A stretch of 64,000 nucleotides of DNA from Tubulanus polymorphus (Eukaryota > Nemertea > Palaeonemertea > Tubulaniformes > Tubulanidae), in contig NC_134033.1 in the NCBI RefSeq assembly GCF_964204645.1, positions 4,622,231-4,686,230 on the forward strand, in the 5' to 3' direction. Shown piece after piece: positions 20,401 through 33,133 of the stretch (positions are counted from its first letter, which is position 1; the number at the start of each line of letters is the position of its first letter). The translations under genes and the position numbers were made by a program. Under the pieces are notes generated by a model. That model was given only the letters and a program-made list of their open reading frames with translations, did not search any database and was not told the DNA's origin.

Positions 20401-20758
20401 GTCGTTATACTTCTGAAGGGCAGCCATTACCACAGTTGAAAGTATGCATAAACAACAAACGAAAATTAATCAATAATATTTTATTTTGACGGTCTGTTTA
20501 TTTTTGCTTCTACTTGTACACACATCGATTTAATTTATTGATTGAGTCATTTCGCAGCTGACTTGGTAGTGCTACAACAAGATATATGTATTTCTATCTG
20601 TATTATTATACGGGATTTGGGTGAAATATACAACATATTTTGTCCATTAAGTACGACGTACAGATTTGATAGCTGCCTGCTACCTATCGTACGCACTTCG
20701 TACGATCTGCTCCACAGGTCCTAGCTAGACCATGCGTACGTACTATATGGACGGCCCC
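17463..20758 (-). mobile_element. 3.3-kb DNA transposon with TACGTA-containing inverted ends
   Basis: Inverted ends GGGGCCGTCCATAAAGTACG... at 17463 and, reversed, at 20758, matching over about 29 bp, with a 3-bp CTA duplication on both sides. Further TACGTA/GTACGCA motifs lie inside each end (17520-17575 and 20650-20705). It carries one decayed transposase gene on the minus strand. I cannot name the superfamily with confidence. Confidence 0.85.
17975..20433 (-). pseudogene. Decayed DDE-type transposase with C2H2 end, several exons
   Basis: The first exon (20433-20068) has a basic helical domain and a Ser/Pro-rich tail. A coiled-coil exon lies at 19911-19684. The catalytic part (about 19600-18270) includes DQPGLLGTI, SMDDKARVP, SCDGGPDENPR, SAYNPVERRM and LPHDHYGSH, giving plausible D, D and E residues. 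The later part has QYMLQIVKCQNPECC and a C2H2 finger (ICQKCGVYF...HKVIH) at about 18060-18140. Frame changes occur near 19540, 19135 and 18600, and an in-frame stop lies near 18251. The family is widespread in marine invertebrate genomes, but I do not recall its agreed name. Confidence 0.75.
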
Positions 20759-21018
20759 CTACATAATTTTGAGTAGATCCTGCAATTATCAGCTCTATAA
20801 ATATAATTAAAGTACCTAAATTTGTTGGGGAATCCCCCTAAAACACGGATTTGGCTACTCGCTAAGATTTGGTTATCAATTAAAATACTTAAGGGCACTG
20901 CTGGTGTCTGAAAATCTCAGGATCCACTCACTATTCACTTAGCTTCATTTCAATGCAAAGAAGTTTAAAATCCATGAGATAAAAATTTTCGATCCCACTC
21001 CTGGGACACCCCCTTTAA

Positions 21019-22019
21019 AGTCTATGATTTTCCGACAAAAGGAAGTAGGTACAATGATTTAAGATCATTTAACAAAAGGAAATAACCGTCTTCTTCATTC
21101 CGCCACGGTCAGCAGTCCGCCACGGTCCGCCTTTAGACAATAGCCGAAAAAATCTGATACAAATTGTAATTATCTCTACACTTATACAGCTATCATAAAC
21201 CGCCTGTCACCATCGTTCCTAAATATTTTTGTCAGATTTTGATTTTTCTAAAATCATAACAATCTGTTACACTTCGTCTATCAATTTTCACAACAGAAAC
21301 TAGTTTTTCAATATAGCTATCATGTATTGCAATAAAAAACACAAACAAATTGATGTGACTCTTGCTTGCCTTATGTTTGTGTTAGGGTTGAGATGGTTTG
21401 CAGGTAATTTCTACGTTACAGTCTTTTAACATGGCGCCAATCAAACCAAAAATGGGAAATAAGTCTTCCAAATAATAAGTTCAGTTCATCATATTTCAAA
21501 GTTGTGAATTAACATAACTCTTTACATCTGTATTCGTTAATACATTACGATATAAAAACACAAGGCTAATTTATGTTGATGTAATTATAACAATAATCAC
21601 ATTTAGAAGGAAATCAGTAATCATTTACTGTCACGCTAAAGCTAACTTATTGGCTCAAACAATGGCGATCCCTTAAAAGCTAAATTCAAAATTACTAAAA
21701 ACATGCTAGGACCGAATAAACATTAAATCGTATAGTAAAGTAAAGGTAAAGTAACACTTAGATGAGCATTTATCTTGTTTTACATCCTTTTCAGCTTTGG
21801 TTAAAATACATCTGATTACACATGGTTGTAGAGTGTCACAATTTATTTACATGACTGTCCTAGGGAAAAATATGAATTCCGGCCAATTCTATACATCATT
21901 ATAAGGCCTTTCTATAGATGACAATAAATGTTTACTCTCATTGTCCAATGTCGAATTCACAGTCATCACATCTTTATCTAAAACCGGACTTCAGACGAGA
22001 AATGACACTATTAGGGTGA
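21019..22019. other. Intergenic DNA, nothing recognised
   Basis: AT-rich, no supported gene on either strand. It may contain the 3' end of the LRAT gene transcript. Confidence 0.6.
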
Positions 22020-22589
22020 CTAATGACTACTAGAACTAGTAGAACTTCCACTACTAACCAATGCACCAGAAGCAATATCAACAATATAACGTCCAGATGC
22101 ACTCTTTTCCCTGCTGCTTATTTGAACTGACTGAGCGTGTCCTATCTTACAAAAAGATGCAAAGTGCTCGCAGTTGCATGTTTTCAGGTTATATGTTCGC
22201 CATCGTATTGGGTTTTGCAATTCGGCTTTGGCTGTCATAACGACATCTTCTGCGGTTCTGTGAGACTTGTAGTCAACTCGGTAAATTTGATCGGAACCGG
22301 TGCCGCGTAACATACCCAACCTTCGTTTCAGAATGAATAATTGCTCGCCCCCAACTGCTTTGAAATCACTGATGCTCTTATATTCCACGACGCCTCTTGT
22401 GTCTAGAGGAACCCCAACCAGGTCAATCACTCCGTTCCGGTGGCTGATAAATATTCCATGGTGATAGTACGCAGATATGCCAAAAATACCGCACGAAACA
22501 GCAATTTGGTCACCTGGATTTAGCTCACTGTAAATTAAATTTGAATATATTTCCATATGCCATAAATTGTGAATCACTTTATCCAACAA
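22020..22589 (-). CDS. LRAT-domain (NlpC/P60-like) protein
   Basis: 189 residues in one exon. The LRAT fold is visible: NPGDQIAVSC near residues 24-33, the first active-site histidine in YYHHGIFI (H43 or H44), and the catalytic cysteine C140 in the hallmark NCEHF. LRAT/PLAAT enzymes move fatty acyl groups between phospholipids and acceptors. The position of the second active-site histidine, 12 residues on, is D56 (VIDLVG instead of the usual VIHL). No C-terminal membrane helix is seen; the tail is Ser-rich. The first ATG (22589) is assumed, though M12 is also possible. Activity is uncertain because of the His-to-Asp change. Confidence 0.8.
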   Translation of the reverse strand: MLDKVIHNLWHMEIYSNLIYSELNPGDQIAVSCGIFGISAYYHHGIFISHRNGVIDLVGVPLDTRGVVEYKSISDFKAVGGEQLFILKRRLGMLRGTGSDQIYRVDYKSHRTAEDVVMTAKAELQNPIRWRTYNLKTCNCEHFASFCKIGHAQSVQISSREKSASGRYIVDIASGALVSSGSSTSSSSH

Positions 22590-23709
22590 GCAATAAATGC
22601 AAGAGTTGTGTTATAGTATGGGAGATGAGGACCCGAAATCGGCAATTCCATTAAATCCACAAGCCATACAAGTTTTATTATCAATGGATAGGTAACATCA
22701 TCCCGGCGCAGAATCCAACAATGGTTATTTGGACAACTGGTCCACATCTCCAATAATATTACTGCAGCTACAGCATTAAGGCGAAGCTGCGATAGTTTGT
22801 CTTTTAATTATGACCATAGGAGGACAGTGATTATTACCATTAATGAAACATTGTGTTCATAATTAGTCCCCTTTTTGGTATTTTGATCATTGGTTTATTA
22901 AAATTTGTAAGGATGCCTGTGAGCAAAATTACGTATAATCAATACATGTTCTGGGGTTAAGAAATATAGAATCTCCACCGAGTATGTGGGGTGAATCTAA
23001 AATCTACAACGAGTGAAGGTTTTCTCATTCACGAGGCTTTGCTACAATTCTTAACCTGAAACGAGTTGTAGTTTTTAGATTTTAGGCTGGGGATTTTATT
23101 TCTACCCCACTAGTTTGATTTCATTCACAAAGCGGTGATTTTGACCAAAACAGCTGTTTACGTAATGTAAAAAACAGATCACGATGTTGTATTTATGCCT
23201 CCGCGTTTTCGCAAATTCATAATTACAAAAGGGCACTATTGCAGGAGCAGATGCAAAATCTAACCCACCCGAAAACACCGTCAAATTGTCCTAGTCTTGT
23301 TTCGAGGAATTTTTAAAATCGACACATTTTCCAAAAACTATTTTTGGTTAACCCTTTAGAGCCCTAGCGATTGTAAAAAATTATGCAATTTTTTCCAAAT
23401 AGTCGAATCTCTTTTGGATTATTCTCGAAAGGTAAGGGGTCCACCGTTAGAAAGTCACGTGTATTATTGTGCCAAAGGGTATTTTAATGCATGACTAATT
23501 CTTAGAAATCTTGTTTTTAGAGACCATGCAGCTTTTGAATTCATATTTCATATAAATTAAGAATATATTATGAATCGATTTGATTTTCACCAAAAGCAAA
23601 GATGTTTCAACTTCCTGATACATTTTTTTTATACAACAAATTTTATCAGAGCCATAATCATACAAATACAAATATATTACACTTATAAATGGCCCTGGAT
23701 GGGCATTAC
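22590..23709. other. Intergenic DNA with an inverted repeat
   Basis: No supported gene. An imperfect inverted repeat pairs CTAAAATCTACAACGAG (22995-23011) with CGAGTTGTAGTTTTTAGATTTTA (about 23063-23085), and may be a short MITE. Confidence 0.45.
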
Positions 23710-24532
23710 CAGGGGCGGATCCAGACCGTATTAGCCGTATTGCCCAATACGGTCTAGAATTTTTAAGTGCCCTTCGAAATTTCACCGGCAATATTTTTGA
23801 CGGCATTATTTCAGCAACCGCTAATTCCGTGTCCGTAATCCGGGCATAATTATAAAATTAATCGGTATATACTGCTGCCAAGAAAGTGAGGAGAGATAAT
23901 CATATTTGTAAAGACTTTAATCATGATAAATTAAAAAGGGCACTTTCCTTTTGCAAGGGGCACTCATGCTTTAGATGAGGGCACCTTGTCCTTCCTTGCC
24001 TTTTCAGGGAGGGCTAAAGGGGCACTCGTACTTTAGAAGAGGGCACTATACGCGGAAAATGTTGACGAAAAGGGCACTTTTTTGCCTAATTTTTAAAATT
24101 TTAGGGGCACTTTTGGTTTGGAAGATGGCACACGACATAAGGATAAATGTGAAGACGAGGCAATTTTTGCCGATTGTTAACAATGAAGGGGCACTTAGCC
24201 GTATTCTGTATGATTGTTAAGGGGCACTTTTAAAGATTATAGGGGCACTAGGCGAAGTTGGCGACAACCATTCTTTCATGGGTTCGCCAGCTTCATTTTT
24301 TATCCGCATGTGTTGAAATCTTGTCTCGAATTCATTTATTCTGGATTGCTCTGCTAGCCTCTAGAAGCCCTCTAAAAGCCTTTAAATGGTACCATATTTT
24401 CAAACCCCCCTCTAAGGACTTCGCGCCTTAGGCGCTCGCATTGACCTGGATACTGGCTGTGCCCTAAGATCAGAAAGGTGCCCTTAAATTTCCTTCCAAT
24501 ACTGTCTACCCATCCCCCTGGATCCGCCCGTG
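23710..24532. mobile_element. hAT-like non-autonomous element rich in GGGCAC motifs
   Basis: Ends CAGGGGCGGATCCAG at 23710 and its inverse (CTGGATCCGCCCGTG) at 24532. The flanks share ATTAC, perhaps part of a decayed target duplication. About ten GGGCAC motifs, mostly preceded by A/G-rich bases, lie between 23935 and 24250. No transposase is encoded. Similar ends occur at 36092-36291. Confidence 0.7.
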
Positions 24533-27500
24533 ATTACATATAAGCAACAGGGATACAATATAACAGTATAAGTAATGGCATTGAAGGCATATACATAACA
24601 ATATGGTGTTAGAAATGGAGGGTGAGGGTTAAATGGTTTTTAATATAGACGCCTGTATGTATTGTTTATAAAAGAGGATGTCTGTTTAATCAATGCTTCA
24701 TTATTGAGTCAAGAAAGGCTTAAAATAACCATTTATCAAAAGACGAGTATAGGTTACAAAGATACATTAAGTCTTCTTTGGCAGTTGTTTTTATGTTGAT
24801 TAGATGAATAGCTTTTTGAGATATAAGCAATATTTATATAAAAAGGTCTGATGTATTGTTGGTAAGCATTGCTGCTAGTTTGCAATTTCGCCTTAACACA
24901 TGTACGAATTTGAATGAACCCCATATTCGGTTGAAAGCTAACTACCATTCATTCCATGTTTATAGCATATTAATTATCAATGTTTATCAATTCAAATAAC
25001 CATAGTTAAAAGTATTCATCATACAATTAGAAATAACAAGGTTAAGAAATTTTACTATGACTTACCTGTCTTTTACAGAAACAAGTTTGTATTCTGCCAT
25101 CATCTTTCTATGAATAACAAATATTGGAAAAAATTACTTAGGGAAGCATTCAAAATAAAATCAATAACCCAGCTATACCAGAGTCAGAGAAAATCTCGGC
25201 CGAGGTAATTGGCTGCGTCTTTACTCTAAAGTGTCTGACCTATAATTCATACTCATAAGTTTTACCTCCATTTACAGTCGGTGTAGGATTATGTCTCTTT
25301 GCATTAAAACATATAGGGATACAGTGTACGTGTGATAGCTCATTACATCTAGTTTTGGGAACCAATGATATTTTATCGTATAGAGTGGGACTTCATACAA
25401 CAATAGGTCTCCATAGCACCCAATCACTTCATATTTCGCATTTATAATTTGCATTTTAAAAGTTAAATTGTGAAAATACTAATCAAGATTATCTAGACGA
25501 TTTTAGTTGGACGCACATATTTTCAAAAACATGCTAAAATATGAAACATCCCTGAGTTCCATATAGGTGCAATAATGGCCTCCTTTCCGAACTATGTTTG
25601 GTTACCCTGACAAATCATTCAGATCATTAGAAAATAAGTCGCCAATGTTACAGTATTTCAACAACACGTTTTGTGGCATATCTCAGGAGCGGATTGGTGT
25701 ATTTAAATGATTTAAACGGCGTATTGTAGGTAATCAATTGGTGTCCCCATATATTGCTAAAGGGTGGTGCACACACATTCGTACGCGACTGTCGTAGGTA
25801 CCACGATCATCTTATCCGACGGGTACATCCGCCGCTCTTTCACCGCACTTTACTATGCGATAAATTGTTAACGGTTAATCGTAGTTCGTTGGCATCAAAT
25901 AAGACATTGGCGGAATTCCGGAAAGTATCCGAAAATTTGTTTGGAATATAACATGTTTTGTTTGCAATAAAACCTGATGCATGGTTTAGCCCCCATATTT
26001 CCTAGCAAAATTCAATATAATTACGTGGAATTTTGTGCTGGTATTGTACCAGGTTGAGTTTTCTTGCAAAAAAATCACTCGACTGGAAATAAGACTGAAT
26101 GCATTTTGTTTGATTCTTGGTCTAAACGATGGACCAATGGGCGGGAATGATCAAATTTTATCATTGAGCCTAGGTTCAGTGGTTAGAATAAATACGAAAG
26201 ACATGCAGAAATTGGAAATAAACTGTGAGCCTTCCGAAAAGAAAATACTAGAATCAGACGTAAAGATTACCATTTTGAAACTAAAAGGACAGTTACACGT
26301 TTCAAATTATATCAAGACTAAAAAACAAATAATTAGCTCGAAACCCAATGCTTAATTAGACGTTTAATAGTTAAAAGTCAAGACCAATTAAAAGTCCAAG
26401 ACAAGCCAAAAATGCATAATAAGTGAATCGACCCTAAAATAATCGGATTTTTAATTAAAAAGCCTAGACATCCTGAAAAGATATAATATATATAAGCAGC
26501 ATATTACCAATACCGGATTGCCACGTATCTTGGTGGTCTCTGGATTTAAAATCCAAAACCAAGTAGTTACTTGTTCTCCAGTGAGTTCTTCTCTTGATGG
26601 CGGTGAAGGTGAATTTGACAAGGACCACTCGTTCTTTTATGTAAAATCCAGCTCACTAAGGTTCAACGAACAAACAATTCGAAGAAAGATCATGTTTAGA
26701 TAAGTAAGTTGGATGCTGGTACTTCCTGATTTTGATAACGGTGAAATTAATGACAGAATCAAATGACACCTTGTTGAATCAGCCTTCATAGTTAATCATG
26801 CCAAGGAAAAACTGATTGCAAATCTAAATAACGGTTTTAGTCCTCATAACGACATTTTATCCGCAGTTAAATATTCATTTGATATAATTACTAAATTATG
26901 TGTTTGGAATTTGTTGTCTGAAATCGCTTGGATTTCTTCTCTTTATTTACTTAGTTCAGTTAATATTTATCAGTTTGATCTTCTTTCATTCTCATTGTGT
27001 GCAATCACAGCGTATCAATGTTCTTGGAATAGGTAATTAGGTAATTTCACTTCCTCTAATCTTTAAGTACAAATCTGGTACGTGTCCTGAATCTGTGTCA
27101 TTTTATCTTACCAAGTTTACTTGGATTTTGTAAAAAAAAATATTGTCAGTTTGAAAGTGACAATAAATGGAATTAAGGACGAACGTTATTATTATGAAAA
27201 TCCAAACGAAACCTATTTTCTATCAACATCTCAAACCGCGTTTTCCATTGATTATCTTAAAAATGTTTCCGTCTCAATAAATCATTTCGGTGCCTCTTTC
27301 AGCGCTCGCGGACGCCTACAACGAAGAACACGAAAATGCGAACAAAACAAGACCGCACTGTTCATCGGTCTTTTCGCGTACTCCAACAAGTGATTGTCAA
27401 AATGATTCCATAAATTGGTACCTGAATGAACTCAGACTCGAAGAAGCGTGGTTTTTGTACAGAATAACTAGGTCATCAAAACTGAACTACCCAAACCTGA

Positions 27501-27619
27501 AGACGCCAATATCAAATTTCAAATACTTAAATTTGCAATTTGCAAACAAGCGTGGCCGGTGAGTCTTTGAAAATCGTTCCACAATGTTAACAAGAAAGAT
27601 ATAGGCTACTGATCTCCTG
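24533..27619. other. Intergenic DNA, no supported gene
   Basis: Only short frames without recognisable domains. A sequence like a minus-strand splice donor (ACTTACCTG) at about 25070 is followed by CTTTTACAGAAAC, resembling the upstream segment at 36490-36525, so a decayed 5' exon of a receptor-type gene is possible. Confidence 0.4.
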
Positions 27620-27621
27620 CT

Positions 27622-30600
27622 ACATTTCACGGTGTTGTCATATCGCGGAAAGACGGAATCGCGGAATTTTCCAAAAACGCGGAATTTCTTCATTTTTACT
27701 TTAAATAGAAAACGGGTTTTCCCACGGGGATACCCACTGTCGGACCGGGCACCGGACCGATCGATGCAACGAGTTAGGTGCGAGTCCCATTATTTGCAGG
27801 CAATTTTATATGGAATTATCATATTACGATACCGTTGACTGGCTGCCACCTGTAGAAGAAGTCAGAATCAAGTGGGGTGAAAGAGACCAGGCACCTAACG
27901 GTTCCTGAACTTCGCTGAAAAAGCTGAATCACTGAAACGCTGAAACGCTGAAATAAAAACGCCGAAATTTCAGGGAATTTCTGAAAAACGCCGAAATTTC
28001 AGGGAATTCCCGAAAAACGCTGAAATCGTGCTAGGTACCAACAATACACGTTTTGAAATATTTTCCGGGCTGGTGTCCGCTGCTGAGTCCTGAACCGTGT
28101 TTTAGTCTCTACCTTCGGTTACAGAGACATGCATGGACAGTATGTGTTGAGTATACTTCTAGAGGGCCACTTGTTGGACAAATTAATTCGCTTGAAATCC
28201 GGATTTTTAATGCATACAGGCAGCATAATGAGGAAAACCCATTCACAAACCGTGCAAGCCAACTTAAACATTATGCTCAATATTCCCTGCAAGACGCAAA
28301 ATATCTTATTTGAATGTTCATGTATAAAACATGGAGCAACTTTTCTTTTGTCAATACGTTGATGGGCGACGGACTATATGGTATTCTCTGAAGCAGGTAA
28401 ATTAAATTTGACAGCTAGTTATATAAATGATGCAACTTTTGGACAAAAGGGATCTAACTAAATTTCTTTTTAATTCACTGTGGAATGGAATGGATTGACG
28501 CCAATGGCATGCAGTAGACCCCTACGTATGGGTCATACTGATTAGCGTCAACCAATTAATCTAAATCGGGCAAACCATTCAACAACTGTGAATAATTTAT
28601 TTGCTGTGGCGTGATAATAATTAGTTTTTGAATGAAAGAAAGAAATGACATACCAACTATTAGGAAATGTACCGATTCTTATTTTTAGACTACTACTGAA
28701 TCTATAAAAGGAGGAGTCATAGACAAAGTTGATTTGCTTAGCTGGAGACACTTCTTGTCAAGTACATCATCTCAAGTACTGGGTGTTTTGTAAGTTTAAT
28801 TTCAGTATTTATTTATTAAGTGCTGTTCCCTCGGACCGCAGTGCTTTCAAACTAGGCCCACCCCATAGGCTATATCGTCCAGGGTGTATTAGCTATTATT
28901 CTTTTATATCCTACTAAAATGCACCTTTTTCTATTTTTAGATTCAGGCTTAGAATGTGCAAATTCTTTGAGATACTGAAAAATCAGATGGCACCAGTAAA
29001 CTTCAACTGCGAAATTTGCAGCAGGATAGCTGAACGACACAATTTTTAAAAATAAAATGGCTATTCGAATGCTATTTCGATAATAACTCTATTCAACCAG
29101 AGAGAAATAAGTCAATTGTGGATGTACAGTACACGCACTTTTCTTCCCTGTTTCCTGGTACCTAATTTTTAGTCTTAAGCTAAGCGATATTCTAAGGTAT
29201 GCTAGTGGATTTCATTAGAATATGAAGCAATGGAACCAGAATTCTAGCCAGGGTTAAACGAACTATTGATTCTGATATAATGTAAGAACTGATTTCCTTT
29301 GTGTAATCTTGCAGAATGTGTTATGTATTATTTCAAGCTGTTAAATAATATAGTTAGACAAACGTCCAATTATTGGATCTTTCTTGTTGACTCGTTTAAT
29401 TTTGTGAGTTAAGAGTTCCAGTCAATCCACAATGTGCAGTGCCTAGCCTTCATCTACACTAAAGCCAAGCCTGTGTATGGGAAAATATCGTTCGACTCCT
29501 ATAGGCCAGACAAGTCAAAGCATGCAATACATTGCAGATGATAGTCTCCGGCAAGTCGAAAGAGAAAGTAAACCAGGTTTTACCCCGTACCCTACCCGGG
29601 AACAAAGACACTTAAAGACTCCTTCGTCCTGGTAGAAATTGTTGAAATATGGCACCCAATCGTAGCAATGCTAAGTACAGGATACTATGACGGTTGAACC
29701 TTTATCAACGAATTTCAATGACACCGAAAATAGAATCAAAATAATCATTAGTTCCATGCTAGCACTTAATTTGGGTTATCAGGTTCAGCCTAACTGTACT
29801 TTCATTCAGCTACTACTTGTTTGAGACTTGGCAATGATAAGTTGCAAGAAATTACCAAACATAAGAAAAAATATTGTGAATTAATATTATTTTAAATAAG
29901 AATTTATTCAAATGAAGTGATAACTTCATTGTTAGATCGTACCGGTATATGCACATAAAACTATGGCAAAAAACACATCTAACAATCCACGCAATCCGCA
30001 ATCGATCAAGTCGATCATGACGACGACCTTAAGGCATGTCTCTGTAACCGAAGATAGAGCATAAAACACGGTTCAGGACTCGTCAGCGGACACCGGCCCA
30101 GAATAATTTTCAAAACGTGTATTGTCGGTACCTAGCACGATTTCAGCGTTTTTCGGGAATTCCCTGAAATTTCGGCGTTTTTCGGAAATTCCCTGAAATT
30201 TCAGCGTTTTTATTTCAGCTTTTCAGTGTTTCAGCTTTTTCAGCGAAGTTCAGGAACCGAGGCACCTAATGTCTATTTCTACTAGGCAAACTTCGGTTAT
30301 CGAAGTTCATCGACTTTTTGAGAACTTCAGAAACGAATATTATTAGATAAATATTGAGCACGTTCGCGCTGTCGGACCGTAGTTGTAGATGGTTGCAAAC
30401 ATGAAATCCTACGACCAAACAAGTACCGGTTCAAATTTCTTCGTCAAATTCGTCCAGTACCGGTACCAATAAGATTCTTTTGATCCAAATAATCAGCATA
30501 GGAACATATGTTATAGCAGTCACACAGTAAACATTAAAAAAAACAAAACCATTTTATAATCTTTCATATCATTTAATTCTAAAAGATAAACCACATTCCC

Positions 30601-31101
30601 TTATAACAACAATGTAGACACACAACACGCATGAACAATCCTAAGCCAGAATGAAATATACATAATGTCTATTTATTTTCGTCTGACATCGATCCAGTTC
30701 CACAGTTGTGAGTTAACTCTGAGTTACTTAGAATCAATAGAGTCAAATCTTAACTCGGAACTGAGTCCTGGAGAATCCCATGGTGTCATCACAAATCCTA
30801 CATTTACGTACCATCGATTTGTATTCCTTCAGTTAATGCAGCGATACTCTGTATCACTGAATTCGCAAAGCACGTATTGCCTGGGTTCTACATTATTTGG
30901 AACAGTATCGTTAAGTTGTTGACTGGCGATAAAATAAATTATCAAATACTAATTCCCGGTGTTGAAAACCTGGGTCCGATGCCCTGTCCGACAGTGGGTA
31001 TCCGCGTGGGAAAACCCGTTTACTATTTATAGTAAAAATGAAGAAATTCCGCGTTTTTGGAAAATTCAGCAATTCCGTCTTTCCGCGATATGACAACACC
31101 G
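27622..31101. mobile_element. Foldback-like element with long inverted arms
   Basis: Arm A (27622-27760) is repeated inverted at 30973-31101. Arm B (27890-28134) is repeated inverted at 30033-30268. The A-B spacing is about 130 bp on the left but about 700 bp on the right, so the right arm holds an insertion or the left lost DNA. Arm B contains short repeats of AATTTCAGGGAATT and CGCTGAAA. The 1.9 kb between the arms has no recognisable gene. Mechanism unknown. Confidence 0.8.
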
Positions 31102-31179
31102 TACATTTCACATTGAGTCCATGTTAACACTACATATACTTATGAGAAACCCACATAACAGAAACGAACTAGGATTCTA

Positions 31180-32300
31180 ACCATCTTAACCCTAACCTTA
31201 AAAACTATGGTACTCTCAAGCATAACCACCCACCGAAAAGAACCTAACCCTGTAAACTCTAACTCTCTAAACACTAAACCCTCTAATTTCTCTCTAAAAC
31301 CTTATTCCTAACCCCCCTCCCCCCATTAAAACCTAACTCTCTAAAGACTAAACCCTAACCCCCTAAACCCTAACCCTCTAAACCCTAACCCTCTGAACAC
31401 TAGAACCCTCTAAAATCTAACTCTCTAAACCCTGAACCCTCTAAATTCTCTCTAATTCTCCGAACCCTGAACCCTCTAAACACTAAACCCTAATCCTCTG
31501 AACCCTATAAACCCTAAACTCCTAAAACCTAACCCTCTAAAACCTAAACAATAAACCCTAACCCTCGAAAACCTAACCCTCCGAACACTAAAACCCTCTA
31601 AATTTTAACTCTCTTAACCCTGAACCCTCTAATTTCTCTCTTACCCTCTAAACCCTAACCCTCTAAACACTAAACCCCCTAAACCCTAACCCTCTAAACA
31701 CTAAACCCCCTAAACCCTAACCCTCTAAACCCTTACCCTCTAAACACTAAAACCTAACCCTCTAAACACTAAACCCTAGCCCTCTAAACACTAAAAGCTA
31801 ACCCTCTAAACCCTAACCCTCTAAACCCTAAACCCTAACCCCTTAACCACTAAACCCTAACCCCCTAAACCCCTAAACCCTAACTCTCTAAAACCTAACC
31901 CCCTAACCTCGTAAACACTTACCCTCTAAACACTAAACCCTGACCCCGTAAACAATAAACCCTAACCCATTTAAAACTAACCCTCTAAACCCTAACTCGC
32001 TAAAACCTAACCCCCTAACCCCGTAAACACTTACCCTCTAAACACTAAACCCTGGCCCCTATACAATAAACCATAACCCCTTTAAAACTAACCCTCTAAA
32101 CACTAACCCTCTAAAACCCTCTTAAACCTAAACACTAAACCCCTTAACCCTCTAAACCCAAACCCCTTTAAAACCTAAAACTCTAAAACCTAATCCTTTA
32201 AAAACTAAACCCTAACCCCGTAAACCCTTAGCCTATAAAACCTAACGCTCTTAGACCTAACCCCCAAACACCACTCCTATAAACCCTAACCCCTTAAAAC
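31180..32300 (+). repeat. Degenerate telomere-like repeat array
   Basis: About 1.1 kb of CCCTAA-like units, mostly CTAAACCCTAACC and CTCTAAACACTAAACC, with many variants. The animal telomere unit CCCTAA is recognisable throughout, but pure runs are short. It begins within about 80 bp of the foldback element. This is an interstitial, diverged array, not a chromosome end, because unique sequence follows. Confidence 0.9.
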
Positions 32301-32452
32301 TATCTTCAAATAAACCAATTGCCGTCTTGATATTCAAATGCTGATTGTTTAATAATGGGAAATGGTTCAAGAATCGCAGACAATAACGCGATTCTTTGCG
32401 ATCTAATTTTAAAATAAGCTTAGCAGTTTTTAACTCGTTATATTAAAGGTAG

Positions 32453-32673
32453 GCTTATTTGAAGAAAAAGAACAAAAGTGGATTAAACATGTGTGCGAAA
32501 CGAAGGGGTGTAGGGAGGGGTACGTCACTATCGATGGCAATGAAAAGCTTCATCGGGCAGTGTGTGCAGCGGATAGTGAAGTACATTTTAACGATACAAA
32601 CTCATCAATCAAAATCAGAACCATCATAACATGTCAGGATGACCCTTCTTATGGCGGGAAACACAAAGAATAG
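32453..32673 (+). pseudogene. Isolated Cys-rich exon, transposon-derived type
   Basis: After a possible acceptor (AGGTAG at 32447-32452) an open frame reads KWIKHVCETKGCREGYVTIDGNEKL (key residues C, C, DGNEKL), then VCAAD and a late C-Q-D-D-P. The pattern G(Y/L)xxxDGxxKxxxxxC recurs in the gene at 34528-34600. I associate this cysteine-cluster type with KDZ-like transposon proteins of marine invertebrates, from memory and with limited confidence. Confidence 0.4.
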
Positions 32674-33133
32674 AATTTTCCGGAAAATTTGGGAATTATT
32701 TCGGAATTGTCGCGGGTGACAAAACCAAAATATTGAATTGTCGCGGGCGACAAAACGTTTTAATCAGACGCCTACAAGCGCATTTAGGTCACGATTTAGG
32801 GATAGCAATACCAACTACGAGGTATATGTTGCGTAGAATACGCAAATGCAACACAGTATTTTCTACTTTTTAAAATAAAATAAAATCAATGTAACGTTAG
32901 AAGAAAAAGTGTATCCAAATTTTTCAAGCTGGAATATCACATGAAATTAGATCACAACCGTTTACGAGATATTTATTCCGCAACCGTTTACGAGATATTT
33001 ATTCCGCAACATTTATAAACGCAACAAATTTACGCAACATTTATCATTCTGTACAGCCGCTTCGTAACAGATTAACGTAACATTTCGCTCATCTCGCGTG
33101 CGCATTATAATTGACTCGAATTGAATCTACACA

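Larger units (their letters stand above)
17382..21018. mobile_element. TTAA-flanked MITE split by a later DNA transposon
   Basis: Outer inverted repeats TTAA-AGGGGAGGTCCCAGG at 17382 and, inverted, TTAA-AGGGGGTGTCCCAGG ending at 21018; similarity continues inwards through CATGGATTTTTA. The TTAA duplication suggests a Kolobok- or piggyBac-type MITE of about 340 bp before it was split at CTA 17460-17462 by the element at 17463-20758. Confidence 0.75.

Noticed and set aside
31180-32300. A true chromosome end
   Set aside because: Repeats are diverged and unique sequence with exons follows on both sides.
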